Assembly (NCBI RefSeq): GCF_051857545.1
Contig: NZ_JBPZHB010000005.1
Location: forward strand, 248,001 to 312,000
Direction: 5' to 3'
From: Larkinella sp051857545
Lineage (GTDB): Bacteria; Bacteroidota; Bacteroidia; Cytophagales; Spirosomataceae
DNA: 64,000 nt
The notes below the pieces were generated by a model that was not told the origin of the DNA, made no database searches, and worked only from the letters and a program-made list of their open reading frames with translations. The number at the start of each line of letters is the position of its first letter. The first letter of the stretch is position 1. This document shows positions 36,694 through 45,912 of this stretch, in pieces. Made by a program: the position numbers and the translations under genes.

Positions 36694-39513
36694 CTATTGG
36701 TGAGCGTCGATAGCCGGTGAAAAATCGGACTGGCCGTTGGCGGTCAATGTGGCCATCCGAAATTGATACGAGGTGTTTTTGGCTAAGCCAGTCAGGTGGA
36801 AATAACCACTCTGCGCCGTAGGAATAGTGACTTTTGCCCAGGGGTTAGTCGCCGTTGTCGAGTTGCCGGACTGTCGGTATTCCAGAATGTATCCTGTTGC
36901 CTTTCTGACCGGTTCGAAGCAAACAACGGCTTCTGTCGGCTGACGAATGACGCCCTGTAAGACGGGTGCATATGGCCGTTGACCACCATCAGGCGTTACC
37001 GTTCTCTCTTCCGACCAGGCGGTTGGGTAGTTGTTGTGTTTCAGGCGCCGAAGCCGGAAAAAGTACGGCCGACCGCTGGTCAGATTCGGCACAAACAATA
37101 CGCCCCTGGTGTCGGATTGCAGCATTGGCGCGTCCGTGTAATCGCCTTCTTTCGTGGTGTATTGAATCTGGAACAGGTAGTCGTCTGCCTGCGTGGCATA
37201 GCCCACGAAAAACCCTCTATCGACCGGTTCAACATACTGGATAGCGGGCGGAACGTACGAATCCTGTTCGGTTTTGACCGTGCGAACGGCTGTTGGCTCA
37301 CCCTCACCTGCCGGATTGACGGCTACCAATGCAATCTGATACATCTTGTCAAACGCCAGCCCGTGAATATCAATATATGGGTTTCGCGTTAGCGGTGTTT
37401 CATTCGATAACCCGTTAAGTCCGTAGCGAAGCTTATAGCCCGTTGCGAGGGCAACCGGCGCGAAAGTCACCCGAATCACCGCCCCATTGGTCCTAATGTC
37501 GTTCTGCTCATTCCGACCACTCGTAGTGGCTAGTAGGGTTGGCGACTGGGGTTTTGCGATGTATAGTATGGTATCGTACACCGCGTAGTTCAACGGCGAC
37601 ACCAGCGCAATCTGCACCGCATTAAACGAAGCGGCCTCGTTGGCCCACTGCACAGGCTGTTGAATTGGCGCATCACCGGGTTTTATAATGGGCAAGGTAG
37701 CATAGCCGCCCTGCACAAACCGGCCGTTGTCCCCGAGCGCTTTCCAGACCAGTCGGTACCCGTTCAGGTTGTAAGCCGGTAAGTCAAGGACTCGCCGGGG
37801 TATCAGCACAACCGTGGCCCCGTTGCCGGTCACGTTTGAAACCGTCATCGACCGAACCGGTGCCATTTCCCGGCGAAATGAGTGCCAGGCTTGCTTAGGT
37901 TGCCGAAACACATCGACAACACCCCAGGCCCGATTTTCCGTAAACTCTTTGGTGCCAATGAAACTGCTTCGGTAGTCGTTAAAGGTCCATACCGAGCCGC
38001 CAATCAGGTACGTCCGGTTGCGAATGGAATCAACCATTGCTTTGGCGTTTACGTCGGCGTCCAGATTCTCCTGAAACTGTCCATGGCCGTATTCGGCATA
38101 GAAAAGCACTTTATCCGGGTGCTGGGCATGAATCTGGTCGGCGAGTTGCCCCAGGTTCTTTCCGTACTTGTTAATCAGCCCCAGGTCGGAAAACGCGATC
38201 GCGTCCGGCCTGCGCTGCGCCGTGTGACTGACCATCACAGCCAACCGACTCGGGTCAAGCTTACGAACCCGTTGAATTGCCGACTCGACATAGGCCAGCG
38301 TTCCGGGGTAATCACCAATCTCGTTGCCGACGCTCCAGCCAATGATAGCGGGATGGTTGAAATCCCGCGCAATCATGCGCTCCAGCCACTCGTTGGCGGT
38401 TGGTTTGTCTTTATCGGCCAGTTGGTCAAAACCCCAGAGCGGCACCTCCGCGAAGGTCAAAATGCCGCGTTCATCCAGGTAATCCAGTGCTTCCTTCGGC
38501 AGGGGCAGATGTGTCAGACGGGCCATCGTGGTACCCAGTTCTTTCAGCTTGTCAATGTCTTCTTTGATGCGCCAGAGCGGAATCGTATTGCCCGTAGTTC
38601 GGTCGTCCGGCACCAGATTAAACCCCATTGGCCGGATGGATTCCCCGTTGAGTTTGACCGTGTACTTTTTGTTATCAACCTCAATTTTACGCAAACCGAA
38701 GCGGTCAACTAGTGGTTCGTCACTACCTATCGTCACGGCAGAGGTATACAGAAACGGATCGTCAAAATGCCAGAGGTGAACCAGTTTGCCGGTTAGATTT
38801 GTGCTAACCATAACCTCTTGCGTCTGTTTTGGAGGCATCGTTGCCGTAAACGGTATTTTCTGTTGATAACCGTTCGGCGCCGACAGCGATACCTCTCCCT
38901 GAACCGTACCGGGTGTCGTCCCGTGGTTTTGCAAGCGTACCTTAATGCGCACCGTAGCCGTTCGTTTGGCCAGGTCAACGACCGGGGTGATGTGCTGCCG
39001 GACAATCCGTACAGCTTCGGTTACTTCGAGCGTAACCGGACGTCGAATGCCGCCCCAGTTCCAGATGGCCCCTCGCCGAAATGTGTTGTCAGCGCATACC
39101 ACAATGGTATTGGGACCGCTGTAGTCAAGCAGCGACGTAACGTCGAACTCAACCGGCAGATAGCCGCTGTTGTTGGTGCCAAGCAGTTGGCCATTCAGCC
39201 AGACTTTACTGTCGTGGTAAATGGCTTCGAAACACAAGCGTATGGTTTTGCCTTTCAGATTGGCTGGCACCGTCAGTGTTTTTCGGTACCAGCCTTTGCC
39301 CACGTAATGCGCGTATTCATTTCGTAGATCCCAGTTTCCGGGCACCGGTAAGGAATCCCACGCGGCCGTGTCGTAAGCCGGTCTGAACCACCCAACCGAT
39401 TCGCCCCGCCCGTTCGGGTCGGTGTGGAAGGACCAATTGCCGTTAAGAGACAGGCTGTTTTGCCCGAAAGCGATTGAGTTGATGAGCAGCAGCAGGAGTA
39501 CGATTCTATTCAT
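36694..39513 (-). CDS. Glycoside hydrolase family 2 enzyme with C-terminal Fn3-like domains
   Basis: 939 residues, signal peptide ending AFGQ. Sugar-binding jelly-roll (about 20-180, LSLNGNWSFHTD to GIRRPVTLEV), Ig-like domain, then the TIM barrel. Acid/base E398 is in SVGNEIGDY and nucleophile E474 in YAEYGHGQF, as in beta-glucuronidases and beta-galactosidases. The last 300 or so residues are two or three Fn3-like domains (YVPPAIQYVEP, PYAPVLQGVI). The substrate is probably a beta-linked galactoside or glucuronide in the periplasm or on the surface. It lies downstream of the PVC-type gene on the same strand. Confidence 0.9.
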   Translation of the reverse strand: MNRIVLLLLLINSIAFGQNSLSLNGNWSFHTDPNGRGESVGWFRPAYDTAAWDSLPVPGNWDLRNEYAHYVGKGWYRKTLTVPANLKGKTIRLCFEAIYHDSKVWLNGQLLGTNNSGYLPVEFDVTSLLDYSGPNTIVVCADNTFRRGAIWNWGGIRRPVTLEVTEAVRIVRQHITPVVDLAKRTATVRIKVRLQNHGTTPGTVQGEVSLSAPNGYQQKIPFTATMPPKQTQEVMVSTNLTGKLVHLWHFDDPFLYTSAVTIGSDEPLVDRFGLRKIEVDNKKYTVKLNGESIRPMGFNLVPDDRTTGNTIPLWRIKEDIDKLKELGTTMARLTHLPLPKEALDYLDERGILTFAEVPLWGFDQLADKDKPTANEWLERMIARDFNHPAIIGWSVGNEIGDYPGTLAYVESAIQRVRKLDPSRLAVMVSHTAQRRPDAIAFSDLGLINKYGKNLGQLADQIHAQHPDKVLFYAEYGHGQFQENLDADVNAKAMVDSIRNRTYLIGGSVWTFNDYRSSFIGTKEFTENRAWGVVDVFRQPKQAWHSFRREMAPVRSMTVSNVTGNGATVVLIPRRVLDLPAYNLNGYRLVWKALGDNGRFVQGGYATLPIIKPGDAPIQQPVQWANEAASFNAVQIALVSPLNYAVYDTILYIAKPQSPTLLATTSGRNEQNDIRTNGAVIRVTFAPVALATGYKLRYGLNGLSNETPLTRNPYIDIHGLAFDKMYQIALVAVNPAGEGEPTAVRTVKTEQDSYVPPAIQYVEPVDRGFFVGYATQADDYLFQIQYTTKEGDYTDAPMLQSDTRGVLFVPNLTSGRPYFFRLRRLKHNNYPTAWSEERTVTPDGGQRPYAPVLQGVIRQPTEAVVCFEPVRKATGYILEYRQSGNSTTATNPWAKVTIPTAQSGYFHLTGLAKNTSYQFRMATLTANGQSDFSPAIDAHQ

Positions 39514-39643
39514 AATGGCTTAGGTGCTGGCTTAATGATTGACCACATCCTGGGCCGCCCGCCAAGAAATTAGCGCGGACGGCAGGGCACAACCGAAACG
39601 CCGACTGTTGATCTTGCTCCGGTTGTGGCCCACGGCAGTACGA

Positions 39644-42600
39644 TCACTTGTTTTTTGTCAGCGTTGTTAAATAAGCCGCCAAATCGGCCAGTTCAGGGGC
39701 AGGCATTGTTTCGTGCAGGCCGTTGGGCATCAACGAGCCATCCAACTGCTTGATTGTCTTCACGTCGGCCATTTTATACGATTGCACGACGCCACCGGGG
39801 AACTTCATCTGCAAATCCGTCTCGGTTCTGCTTGAGACTATACCCGTTGTCGTACTGCCGTCTTTGAATGTTACCTCCCAACCCTCATAGCCGAAGCTGA
39901 TGCCTGCGTCGGGATATAAAATAGCCAGATAAAGGCCCTCTTTCGGTAATTTTGAGCCGATTTCGGTCAGCTTCGGGCCAAAGTCCATGCCTGTCTCGCC
40001 GACCATGTGGCAGATGGAGCAGTTGTTTTTATACACCGTTAAACCGCGAGTAGCCTCTCCATTGAGTGCCAGCAAGTCGGTCATGGTGGGCATCTTTCCG
40101 GCCGAGGTCGTGGTACCTCCGTCTAAAAACCGGGCGGCTTCAGTGCGAATGGTTTTGCGCCACGCCCCAGCTACCCCCTGCACAGCCACGGCCTTGTAGT
40201 CGCCTTTAATCTGCCCCGATTTAAGCAGGTAAATTACTAAATCCTCCCCTTTTTCGCTACCACCAAGAAAACGGGTGGCCTCTTTCCGAAGCAGGAGCGG
40301 GCGCTTTTCGTCCAGCGCCACACCGCTGAGCATCTCCAGCGAGGTTTTGCTGCCAATCGTCCGTATCGACGTCAGCGCAGCTTTTGCCGCGTCAACATCG
40401 GGGCCGTTGATAGTCTGCCAAAGTAAATCAGCACCATTCAGGGCTAGTAATTGCCTGGCAGCCTGCTGACCCAGACTTTCGTACGGTTTCGCCAGGGCCA
40501 ACTGGCGCAGCCGGACATGCTCAGTGGTTGGCTCGTAGCGGGCGACCAGTTCGAGGTATTCGGCCGTCCCGTAGGTTTGCTCCATCAGTTTCGTCAAGGC
40601 CGATGAAGCCGTTGGGCTGCTTTTCACAAAGGCTGGGTCGAGATGGTTCAGGGCCAGCCTGGTCACCGCGTCGTTGTTATGGCTGGTTATCAGGTTCAGC
40701 AACGCCTGCGATTTCTCTTCCCTGCCGGGGTTAAAATCAAACGCCCGGAAGTAGCGCAGTCGGCTGCTGAGCGGTTGGGTGTCATCGCCCGCCAGGTTAG
40801 CCAGCATCGGTATGGCTGCGGCCGTGCGTGCCCGCCAGACAATGTCCCGCCCCCAGGCAGTAGCCAGTGGGCTGTTTTTCAACTGCTTCAGATACGCCGG
40901 AAAATACGCATCCCAGTTGCCGTCGGCTCCGATACCGAGGGCTTCCAGATACCAGCGGTCAGCACCATCGTGCAGGGCGGCCAACTGTGCCCATAGCCCC
41001 GGTGCTTCGGGCGAGGCAGCATGACGTAGCGCAATGGCACATTCCCGACGTACCTGGGCATCGTTCAACCCGCTGTTCCGGTCGTTGAGGAGCTGCTTCA
41101 CCGCCGACAACGTTGCCGCAGCGCCCATCTGCCGTGCGGCCCGCAGCGCCGTAATGCGCAGGTTTGGGTCGTTATCAGTCAGCGCTTCTGTAACATAACG
41201 TTGCCCTTTACCGTCCGGCAGTTTACTCAACAGCCAAAGGGCGCGGGCTTTCTGGCGCGAATCCGTACTTTGCTTATAAAATTTTGCCAGCGGCTTTTCT
41301 GCTTTGGTGCCAAGGGAATGCAGTGCCTGCCATCCCGCGAACCGAACGTCCATATTCGGGCTTTGCAGGGCCGCCAGGGCACCTCCAACCGAGGCCACCT
41401 CCACGATTGGGGCGGAATAGGGCGTTTTAGGCGGGGCAACCCGGTACATGCGGCCCTTGTTTAAATCGCCAACCTGATGACCGCCCACAGCGGGGTCATA
41501 CCAGTCGGCGACTATAAGCGAGCCGTCCGGTGCGACGCAGACATCGGCCGGCCGGAACCACTGGTCACGCACGCCTTCCAGTATGTTCACAATACTGGCT
41601 TTATAGCCTGCGCCGTCGTTCTGGACCGGATAGGATCGCACCACGTTTAGCCCGGCATCGCAGTGGATGACCTGATTGCGGAATACCTCAGGCAGTAGCT
41701 GGCCTTCGTAGACAACAAGGCCCGTAGGCGACCCCGCACCGGTTTGCAATACGTTTGGCACCACGCCGGGATCGTTCAGATGCCAATGGCGTTTGGGGAT
41801 CTCGGTTTCGAGGTTGGTGCGGTTGGCTTGCCAGCCTGCGCCGGTCATCTCGTCGGTGTACCCATAGTTGCCGTACTCCATCACATAGTTGATGCGTACG
41901 CCCCGGTTCCCATCGTCGTCGTTGTCGCTCTGCCACAACGTACCGTACGAGTCCACCGCTACTTCGTAGTTATTGCGGAAGTTCTGGCCCAGCACTTCCA
42001 CGTTAGTGCCGCCCGGATCGCAGCGAAAAACGATGCCCTGCCTGAAGTTTTGTTTGTTGATCACCTTGCCGGTGGCCACGTCGATTACCGGTTTGCCGGT
42101 CTTATCGTTCAACTGCCCGCCTTCGTTGCCAAAATTGAAGTACCATTTACCATCCGGCCCGAACACAAAGGTGTGCATCCCGTGGTCGTGCTGCTCCCCG
42201 CCGATACCGGTAAAGAGCAGTTCCTTGCGGTCGGCCTTGTCGTCACCGTTGTCGTCTGTCAAAACCCAGACGTTAGGACTATCCGAAACGATCACCTGAT
42301 TCCCCTGAACCCAGATGCCCAGGGGAGATTCGATGCTGGGATCCTGGTAAAACGTCTTCGATACGTCGGCCTTGCCGTCCTTATCGGTATCTTCCAGAAT
42401 CACGATGCGGTCGCCCTCCTTACGGGTGGCGTTCCCCGTGATGGCCGGACGGTAATTGTAGGCTTCACAAACCCAGACCCGCCCCCGCGCATCGACGTCA
42501 ATATTGGTGGGGTTGGTGAGCATGGGCTCGGCGGCAAAGAGCGTAGCCTCCAGTCCCGGCGCTACGTTCAGGCTGGCCACGCCGTTTTTAGGGTCGTGCT

Positions 42601-42739
42601 TGTCGTCATCGTTCAACTGGCCGAAGTATCGGTTCAGAAAGGGTTCGGAAGGACCCGTACGCTGATAAGCACTCAGCAGCAGTACAAGGGCTATTACGTG
42701 AGGAACAGATTTTAGGTTAATCTTACGTAGACGCTTCAT
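39644..42739 (-). CDS. PVC-type membrane-bound dehydrogenase with HEAT repeats and c-type haem domain
   Basis: Start taken at ATG 42739 (MKRLRKINLK, 1031 residues; an ATG at 42760 is possible). After a signal sequence comes a beta-propeller dehydrogenase domain (about 50-430; FAAEPMLTNPTNIDVDARGRVWVCE is diagnostic of the PVC-type family). HEAT-like helical repeats (about 450-850) follow, then a haem c domain with CSICH and the conserved EGWEVTFKDGSTTTGIV segment. Such proteins are thought to oxidise sugars, but substrates are mostly undefined. It lies between the SusD remnant and GH2, so it was probably part of that PUL. Confidence 0.88.
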   Translation of the reverse strand: MKRLRKINLKSVPHVIALVLLLSAYQRTGPSEPFLNRYFGQLNDDDKHDPKNGVASLNVAPGLEATLFAAEPMLTNPTNIDVDARGRVWVCEAYNYRPAITGNATRKEGDRIVILEDTDKDGKADVSKTFYQDPSIESPLGIWVQGNQVIVSDSPNVWVLTDDNGDDKADRKELLFTGIGGEQHDHGMHTFVFGPDGKWYFNFGNEGGQLNDKTGKPVIDVATGKVINKQNFRQGIVFRCDPGGTNVEVLGQNFRNNYEVAVDSYGTLWQSDNDDDGNRGVRINYVMEYGNYGYTDEMTGAGWQANRTNLETEIPKRHWHLNDPGVVPNVLQTGAGSPTGLVVYEGQLLPEVFRNQVIHCDAGLNVVRSYPVQNDGAGYKASIVNILEGVRDQWFRPADVCVAPDGSLIVADWYDPAVGGHQVGDLNKGRMYRVAPPKTPYSAPIVEVASVGGALAALQSPNMDVRFAGWQALHSLGTKAEKPLAKFYKQSTDSRQKARALWLLSKLPDGKGQRYVTEALTDNDPNLRITALRAARQMGAAATLSAVKQLLNDRNSGLNDAQVRRECAIALRHAASPEAPGLWAQLAALHDGADRWYLEALGIGADGNWDAYFPAYLKQLKNSPLATAWGRDIVWRARTAAAIPMLANLAGDDTQPLSSRLRYFRAFDFNPGREEKSQALLNLITSHNNDAVTRLALNHLDPAFVKSSPTASSALTKLMEQTYGTAEYLELVARYEPTTEHVRLRQLALAKPYESLGQQAARQLLALNGADLLWQTINGPDVDAAKAALTSIRTIGSKTSLEMLSGVALDEKRPLLLRKEATRFLGGSEKGEDLVIYLLKSGQIKGDYKAVAVQGVAGAWRKTIRTEAARFLDGGTTTSAGKMPTMTDLLALNGEATRGLTVYKNNCSICHMVGETGMDFGPKLTEIGSKLPKEGLYLAILYPDAGISFGYEGWEVTFKDGSTTTGIVSSRTETDLQMKFPGGVVQSYKMADVKTIKQLDGSLMPNGLHETMPAPELADLAAYLTTLTKNK

Positions 42740-42819
42740 TCTACCCGAAAACATAGTCAACTAAATTTATGTGATAACTTAAGTGCCGCTAGGCTCCCGG
42801 TAGCAGGCCAGAGCCTGGC

Positions 42820-43325
42820 CTACCAGCCCGGATTCTGCTGCAGTTTTGTGTTCTTGATCAGCTCATCCTGCTGAATGGGAATCAGGTAATCCTTGGCTCT
42901 GAATACCCGGTCTTCCACTTTGAAGCGGGTGAACGTTTTGCCATCCTGACTGATGCGTGTGCCGTAGATCGGCGCGCCAATTACCTGCTCAGCCAGTTTC
43001 CAGCGCCGGAGGTCGAAAAAGCGGTGCTCTTCAAACGCCAACTCGACCACCCGTTCCCGCCGAATCCGCTCCCGCATATCCGCTTTCGACAAACCGGCTG
43101 GCAGAGCTGGCATTTTCACTCTGGCCCGCAACGTATTGACCGCATCATATACGCTTGCGTCGGGGCCAACCGCTTCGTTCTGTGCTTCGGCGTAGTTCAG
43201 CAACACTTCGCCGAGCCACAGCAGAATCCAGTTGTTGTAGCCGTTGGTTGGGTTCTTCAGAAACGCTTCATCGATATACTTACGGAGGTAATAGCCCGTC
43301 GTGGTGGCACAACGCCCATCAGCAA
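42820..43325 (-). pseudogene. SusD-family gene, C-terminal third only
   Basis: In the minus direction the frame reads TGYYLRKYIDEAFLKNP and WLGEVLLNYAEAQNEA, then RRERVVELAFEEHRFFDLRRWK and ends KLQQNPGW, all diagnostic of the C-terminal part of SusD. About two thirds of the gene and the preceding SusC gene are missing. The homologous part stops near 43325, where the sequence changes into a SusC-type leader region. The first in-frame ATG (43206) would give only 128 residues without signal peptide. Confidence 0.85.
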
Positions 43326-43530
43326 CAGACCAGTCGGCAGAGACTCACCCTGGACAAGCCTGGAAACTGATTGCCGAAACGGGGAGAGCTACGACTCGCC
43401 GAAAAGAAAGCCTGAGCAGTCAATACATAAAAAAGGGTTATATTTTATACTGGAATCGCTCAACAAAAGTCGGAAAAGCGAAGCCGATGGCCGTTCACTG
43501 GGTTTGCAAACTGTTGTCCTCAGTTTACAT
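43325..43530 (-). promoter_or_regulatory. Second copy of the SusC-type promoter/leader
   Basis: Read on the minus strand this region aligns with 13966-14185. It contains ACTG, a 7-nt spacer and CAGTTTGCAAACC (complement of 43501-43513), TCCGACTTTTGTTGA (complement of 43460-43474) and ATAAAATATAA (complement of 43438-43448). It then continues as an alignable leader up to the SusD junction. It points toward the SusD remnant, so it is the orphaned upstream region of a deleted SusC gene. The rest of the 43531-43778 gap has no gene. Confidence 0.65.
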
Positions 43531-43778
43531 TAGGCACATTTTTGAGGGTTTACCTCCTTTTTTCATGAAGTACCATGGCTAATTCCAAAACCATCACCGT
43601 TTCATACGAGTGTTGGTAATGCGCATCAGTCAAACGATGGAGTTGCAATAGTTGCCCAGCCTCCCTCCTGCCCTTTCTCAAAAGTAACAGGTATCGACTC
43701 ATTTGTGACAGCCCTTTCAAGCGATGATGCCGACCTTTGATTCATTCAAACGGACACAAAAACCAAACGTCATACGCC

Positions 43779-44183
43779 ATGAAAACGCTCATCAAATCCT
43801 TGCTCGTTGCTTTTACCCTGACTGTCATTACCTTTTCTGCCTCGATAGCTGAAAGCCATAAACCCATTGGAAAGCCCAAGAATGCAGCCACATTCAAAAG
43901 CAGCATGTACACCAATAACGAAGGCAAAGTTCAGATTGCCATCAAGAAACAAACCGGTGGTACGGTTGAAGTACGGTTGACCAATAGTGCGGGGAAAGAG
44001 TTCTTCGTTCAGCAAGTTGGCAAACGCCAGGAAGCCGCCCGGCTAAGTCTGGATGTCAGTGCCCTGCCCGACGGCGTTTATCAGGTAACCATTTCCAATG
44101 GCATCGAGACCACCACCCAGGAATTGACCCTGGCCACCCAGCAGCCTAACGTTGCAGCCCGATTTGTCGCGGTTAAGAACTAG
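43779..44183 (+). CDS. Small secreted protein with sorting-tail-like beta domain
   Basis: Start at ATG 43779 (134 residues), giving a good signal peptide (MKTLIKSLLVAFTLTVITFSASIA); upstream in-frame codons are unlikely. The mature part (IAIKKQTGGTVEVRLTNSAGKEF, LPDGVYQVTISNG) has the beta-sandwich pattern of type IX sorting domains, but makes up nearly the whole protein. Similar small proteins are common in Cytophagales. Function unknown. Confidence 0.7.
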   Translation: MKTLIKSLLVAFTLTVITFSASIAESHKPIGKPKNAATFKSSMYTNNEGKVQIAIKKQTGGTVEVRLTNSAGKEFFVQQVGKRQEAARLSLDVSALPDGVYQVTISNGIETTTQELTLATQQPNVAARFVAVKN

Positions 44184-44291
44184 ACGGTCAACTCAACTAC
44201 TTCTGAAAATCTATCCCGCCTGAAACCGGCTTTTTACTGGCATTCTTATGAAGAGTTTATTTCTATTTTTGTAACCAGACTAAGCAAGTGA

Positions 44292-45536
44292 TTACGGAAT
44301 TACAAAGAAATCAATAGCGTTTTCCAACACCTCCTCTTGCCAGTACTCCCGTTTGAGAAAAGGACGGATACCAATTGCTTTTTCGAGTTCCTCACGCATA
44401 ATCGTTTCTACAAAGGCTTCATTTTCCACCGTGGTGACGATCGAATCGTGAATGGTAAAAATTGGCAGATCGGGTCGTTCCTGGGCAATACGACGGGCGA
44501 TGCGATTGAGGAAGATTTCAGATTCGAGGTTCTGGAGCAACAACGACAGCGTTCGGTGCTGATGCGACTTGATGAGTTCAAACAGCCGCATCACACTCGG
44601 AAACAAGTCCCGAAAGATTTCCTTTCGTTTTTGCATCAAGCGGCTGGTGGTCTCATTCTCTGAGAAGAAAACGGTGAATACCGTTTTTTTCATCAGTTCC
44701 CGGGTTAGCTTGGTTTTGCCCGTCGCCTTGACGGCTTCCTGAAGCAAATACTCGTAGACGGTTCCCTGTTTTACCTGCTCAATCAACAATTGCCAATCAT
44801 TATTCCCACGGTTGACCCCCACTGATTCAACTATCTCGTTACCAGACTCGTACATAGGGAGAGAGGCCCCTGTGGCTGTGGAATTGGTGATTGATTCTAT
44901 TGGAGCTCGCCAAAGTCTGTCCAGTTCAGCTATGAAGTCCAAATCGCGCTGGGTCATATTTTCGGTGTTCAACATTCTGCGTCCAGCCTGAGGCTGGACG
45001 ATAGCAGGACTTAAAGAAGCAGTATTGGCTGCCAGTAAATACCGAATGTCCTTGATTAACGGCTCCACTAACGACTGTACATTGGGGGCTAAGTCTCGCA
45101 GAGCGATTCGGCCATCCGTATGCTTTACTTCGTAAAAGGATGGTTCAATCAGGCGAACGGATAAATAAATCTGGGAGGAACTCAGGTCGATACTGACGAG
45201 CGACTGCCCCTGGTAGGCCAGCGCATGCCGTAAATCACTTTTGAGGTTGGTTAGCACCGTATGGAGTCGATGACCACTGTCATCGACGGTAAAATAGTGA
45301 TCACCCCGACGGATTCGATCAATTGATTGGTAAAGATTGGCGTGGCGGCAATACAGCTTCTCACGTTGGGTTTTCGGGTTTAAGCTCTTCGTTTTCGCCC
45401 TCTTGCGTTTGGGTTTCGATAAAAGGATCTGTTGGCCATTTGCCAGGAAAGCCTCAGCGTATGGATAACCCAATTCGGCCTTTATTTTCAGTCCACTCGC
45501 GACGGTTAAAATAGGCCGAAAGACATTTACGGACAT
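44292..45536 (-). CDS. Superfamily-A polymerase of the transposon/virus (TV-Pol) type
   Basis: 414 residues. RLHTVLTNLKSDLR precedes motif A SIDLSSSQIYLS (D117). Motif B is R279-x3-K283-x3-F287-x3-F291, the spacing of the O-helix of family-A DNA polymerases. Motif C is TIHDSIVT (H363, D364), with HDS as in T7-like RNA polymerases. There is no 5'-3' or 3'-5' exonuclease domain. This set of features matches the TV-Pol family described in mobile elements of Bacteroidota and other bacteria and in Sputnik virus, proposed to act as primase-polymerase. Both catalytic aspartates are intact. It is head to head with an integrase remnant one base away, so its N-terminus may be altered. Confidence 0.75.
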   Translation of the reverse strand: MSVNVFRPILTVASGLKIKAELGYPYAEAFLANGQQILLSKPKRKRAKTKSLNPKTQREKLYCRHANLYQSIDRIRRGDHYFTVDDSGHRLHTVLTNLKSDLRHALAYQGQSLVSIDLSSSQIYLSVRLIEPSFYEVKHTDGRIALRDLAPNVQSLVEPLIKDIRYLLAANTASLSPAIVQPQAGRRMLNTENMTQRDLDFIAELDRLWRAPIESITNSTATGASLPMYESGNEIVESVGVNRGNNDWQLLIEQVKQGTVYEYLLQEAVKATGKTKLTRELMKKTVFTVFFSENETTSRLMQKRKEIFRDLFPSVMRLFELIKSHQHRTLSLLLQNLESEIFLNRIARRIAQERPDLPIFTIHDSIVTTVENEAFVETIMREELEKAIGIRPFLKREYWQEEVLENAIDFFVIP

Positions 45537-45537
45537 G

Positions 45538-45663
45538 ATGTTAAATGAACTGCTGGTCAGTAAGGAGGCTGTGGCTGCTATGCTGGGCCATACGACAACG
45601 GACCACGTAAAACACTATGGCCGCGTTGATGAACGGCGCATTGCCAGCGAAGTGAAGTGGTAA
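45538..45663 (+). pseudogene. C-terminal fragment of a tyrosine recombinase (integrase)
   Basis: The 41 codons VSKEAVAAMLGHTTTDHVKHYGRV and following residues are the end of a tyrosine recombinase, with the conserved LGH and the nucleophile Tyr in KHYGRV. Everything upstream, including the RHxRH residues, is missing because the divergent polymerase gene begins immediately. It is a remnant of an integrated element. Confidence 0.75.
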
Positions 45664-45912
45664 GGGGTACTTAATAGTTTTAGGATGCCCGGTCACATTG
45701 GCCGGGTATCCTGATATTCATTCTTCCCGATTCAATTGAAACGAGTCAATTAATCCCGGTCAATCAACTACCGTTTTCCGTACTTTGAATGATTGACCAG
45801 GTTTATATTCACTATTGAGATATCAGAAGTTAGCTAAAGTCATTTTTTTAATCCCACGTTTACTGGACTCATAAACTTATTATAATGACAACTTTATAAA
45901 CCTGATCAAATG
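45664..45912. other. Gap after the integrase remnant with two inverted repeats
   Basis: AGGAT/ATCCT and CCCGG/CCGGG arms at 45682-45712 form a hairpin that may be the integrase terminator. GGTCAATCA (45758-45766) and TGATTGACC (45790-45798) are perfect 9-bp inverted arms with a 23-nt spacer, a possible recombinase-type or operator site. No gene seen. Confidence 0.45.

Noticed and set aside
37882..38712. 276-codon plus-strand frame opposite the GH2 gene
   Set aside because: Antisense to the GH2 catalytic barrel; no motif of its own.
41744..42715. 323-codon plus-strand frame opposite the PVC-type gene
   Set aside because: Antisense shadow of a clear PVC-type propeller coding sequence.
43325..43352. 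Extending the SusD remnant upstream in frame to the stop at about 43347
   Set aside because: The added residues come from DNA that aligns with the SusC leader near 14.17 kb, so they are leader sequence read by chance.
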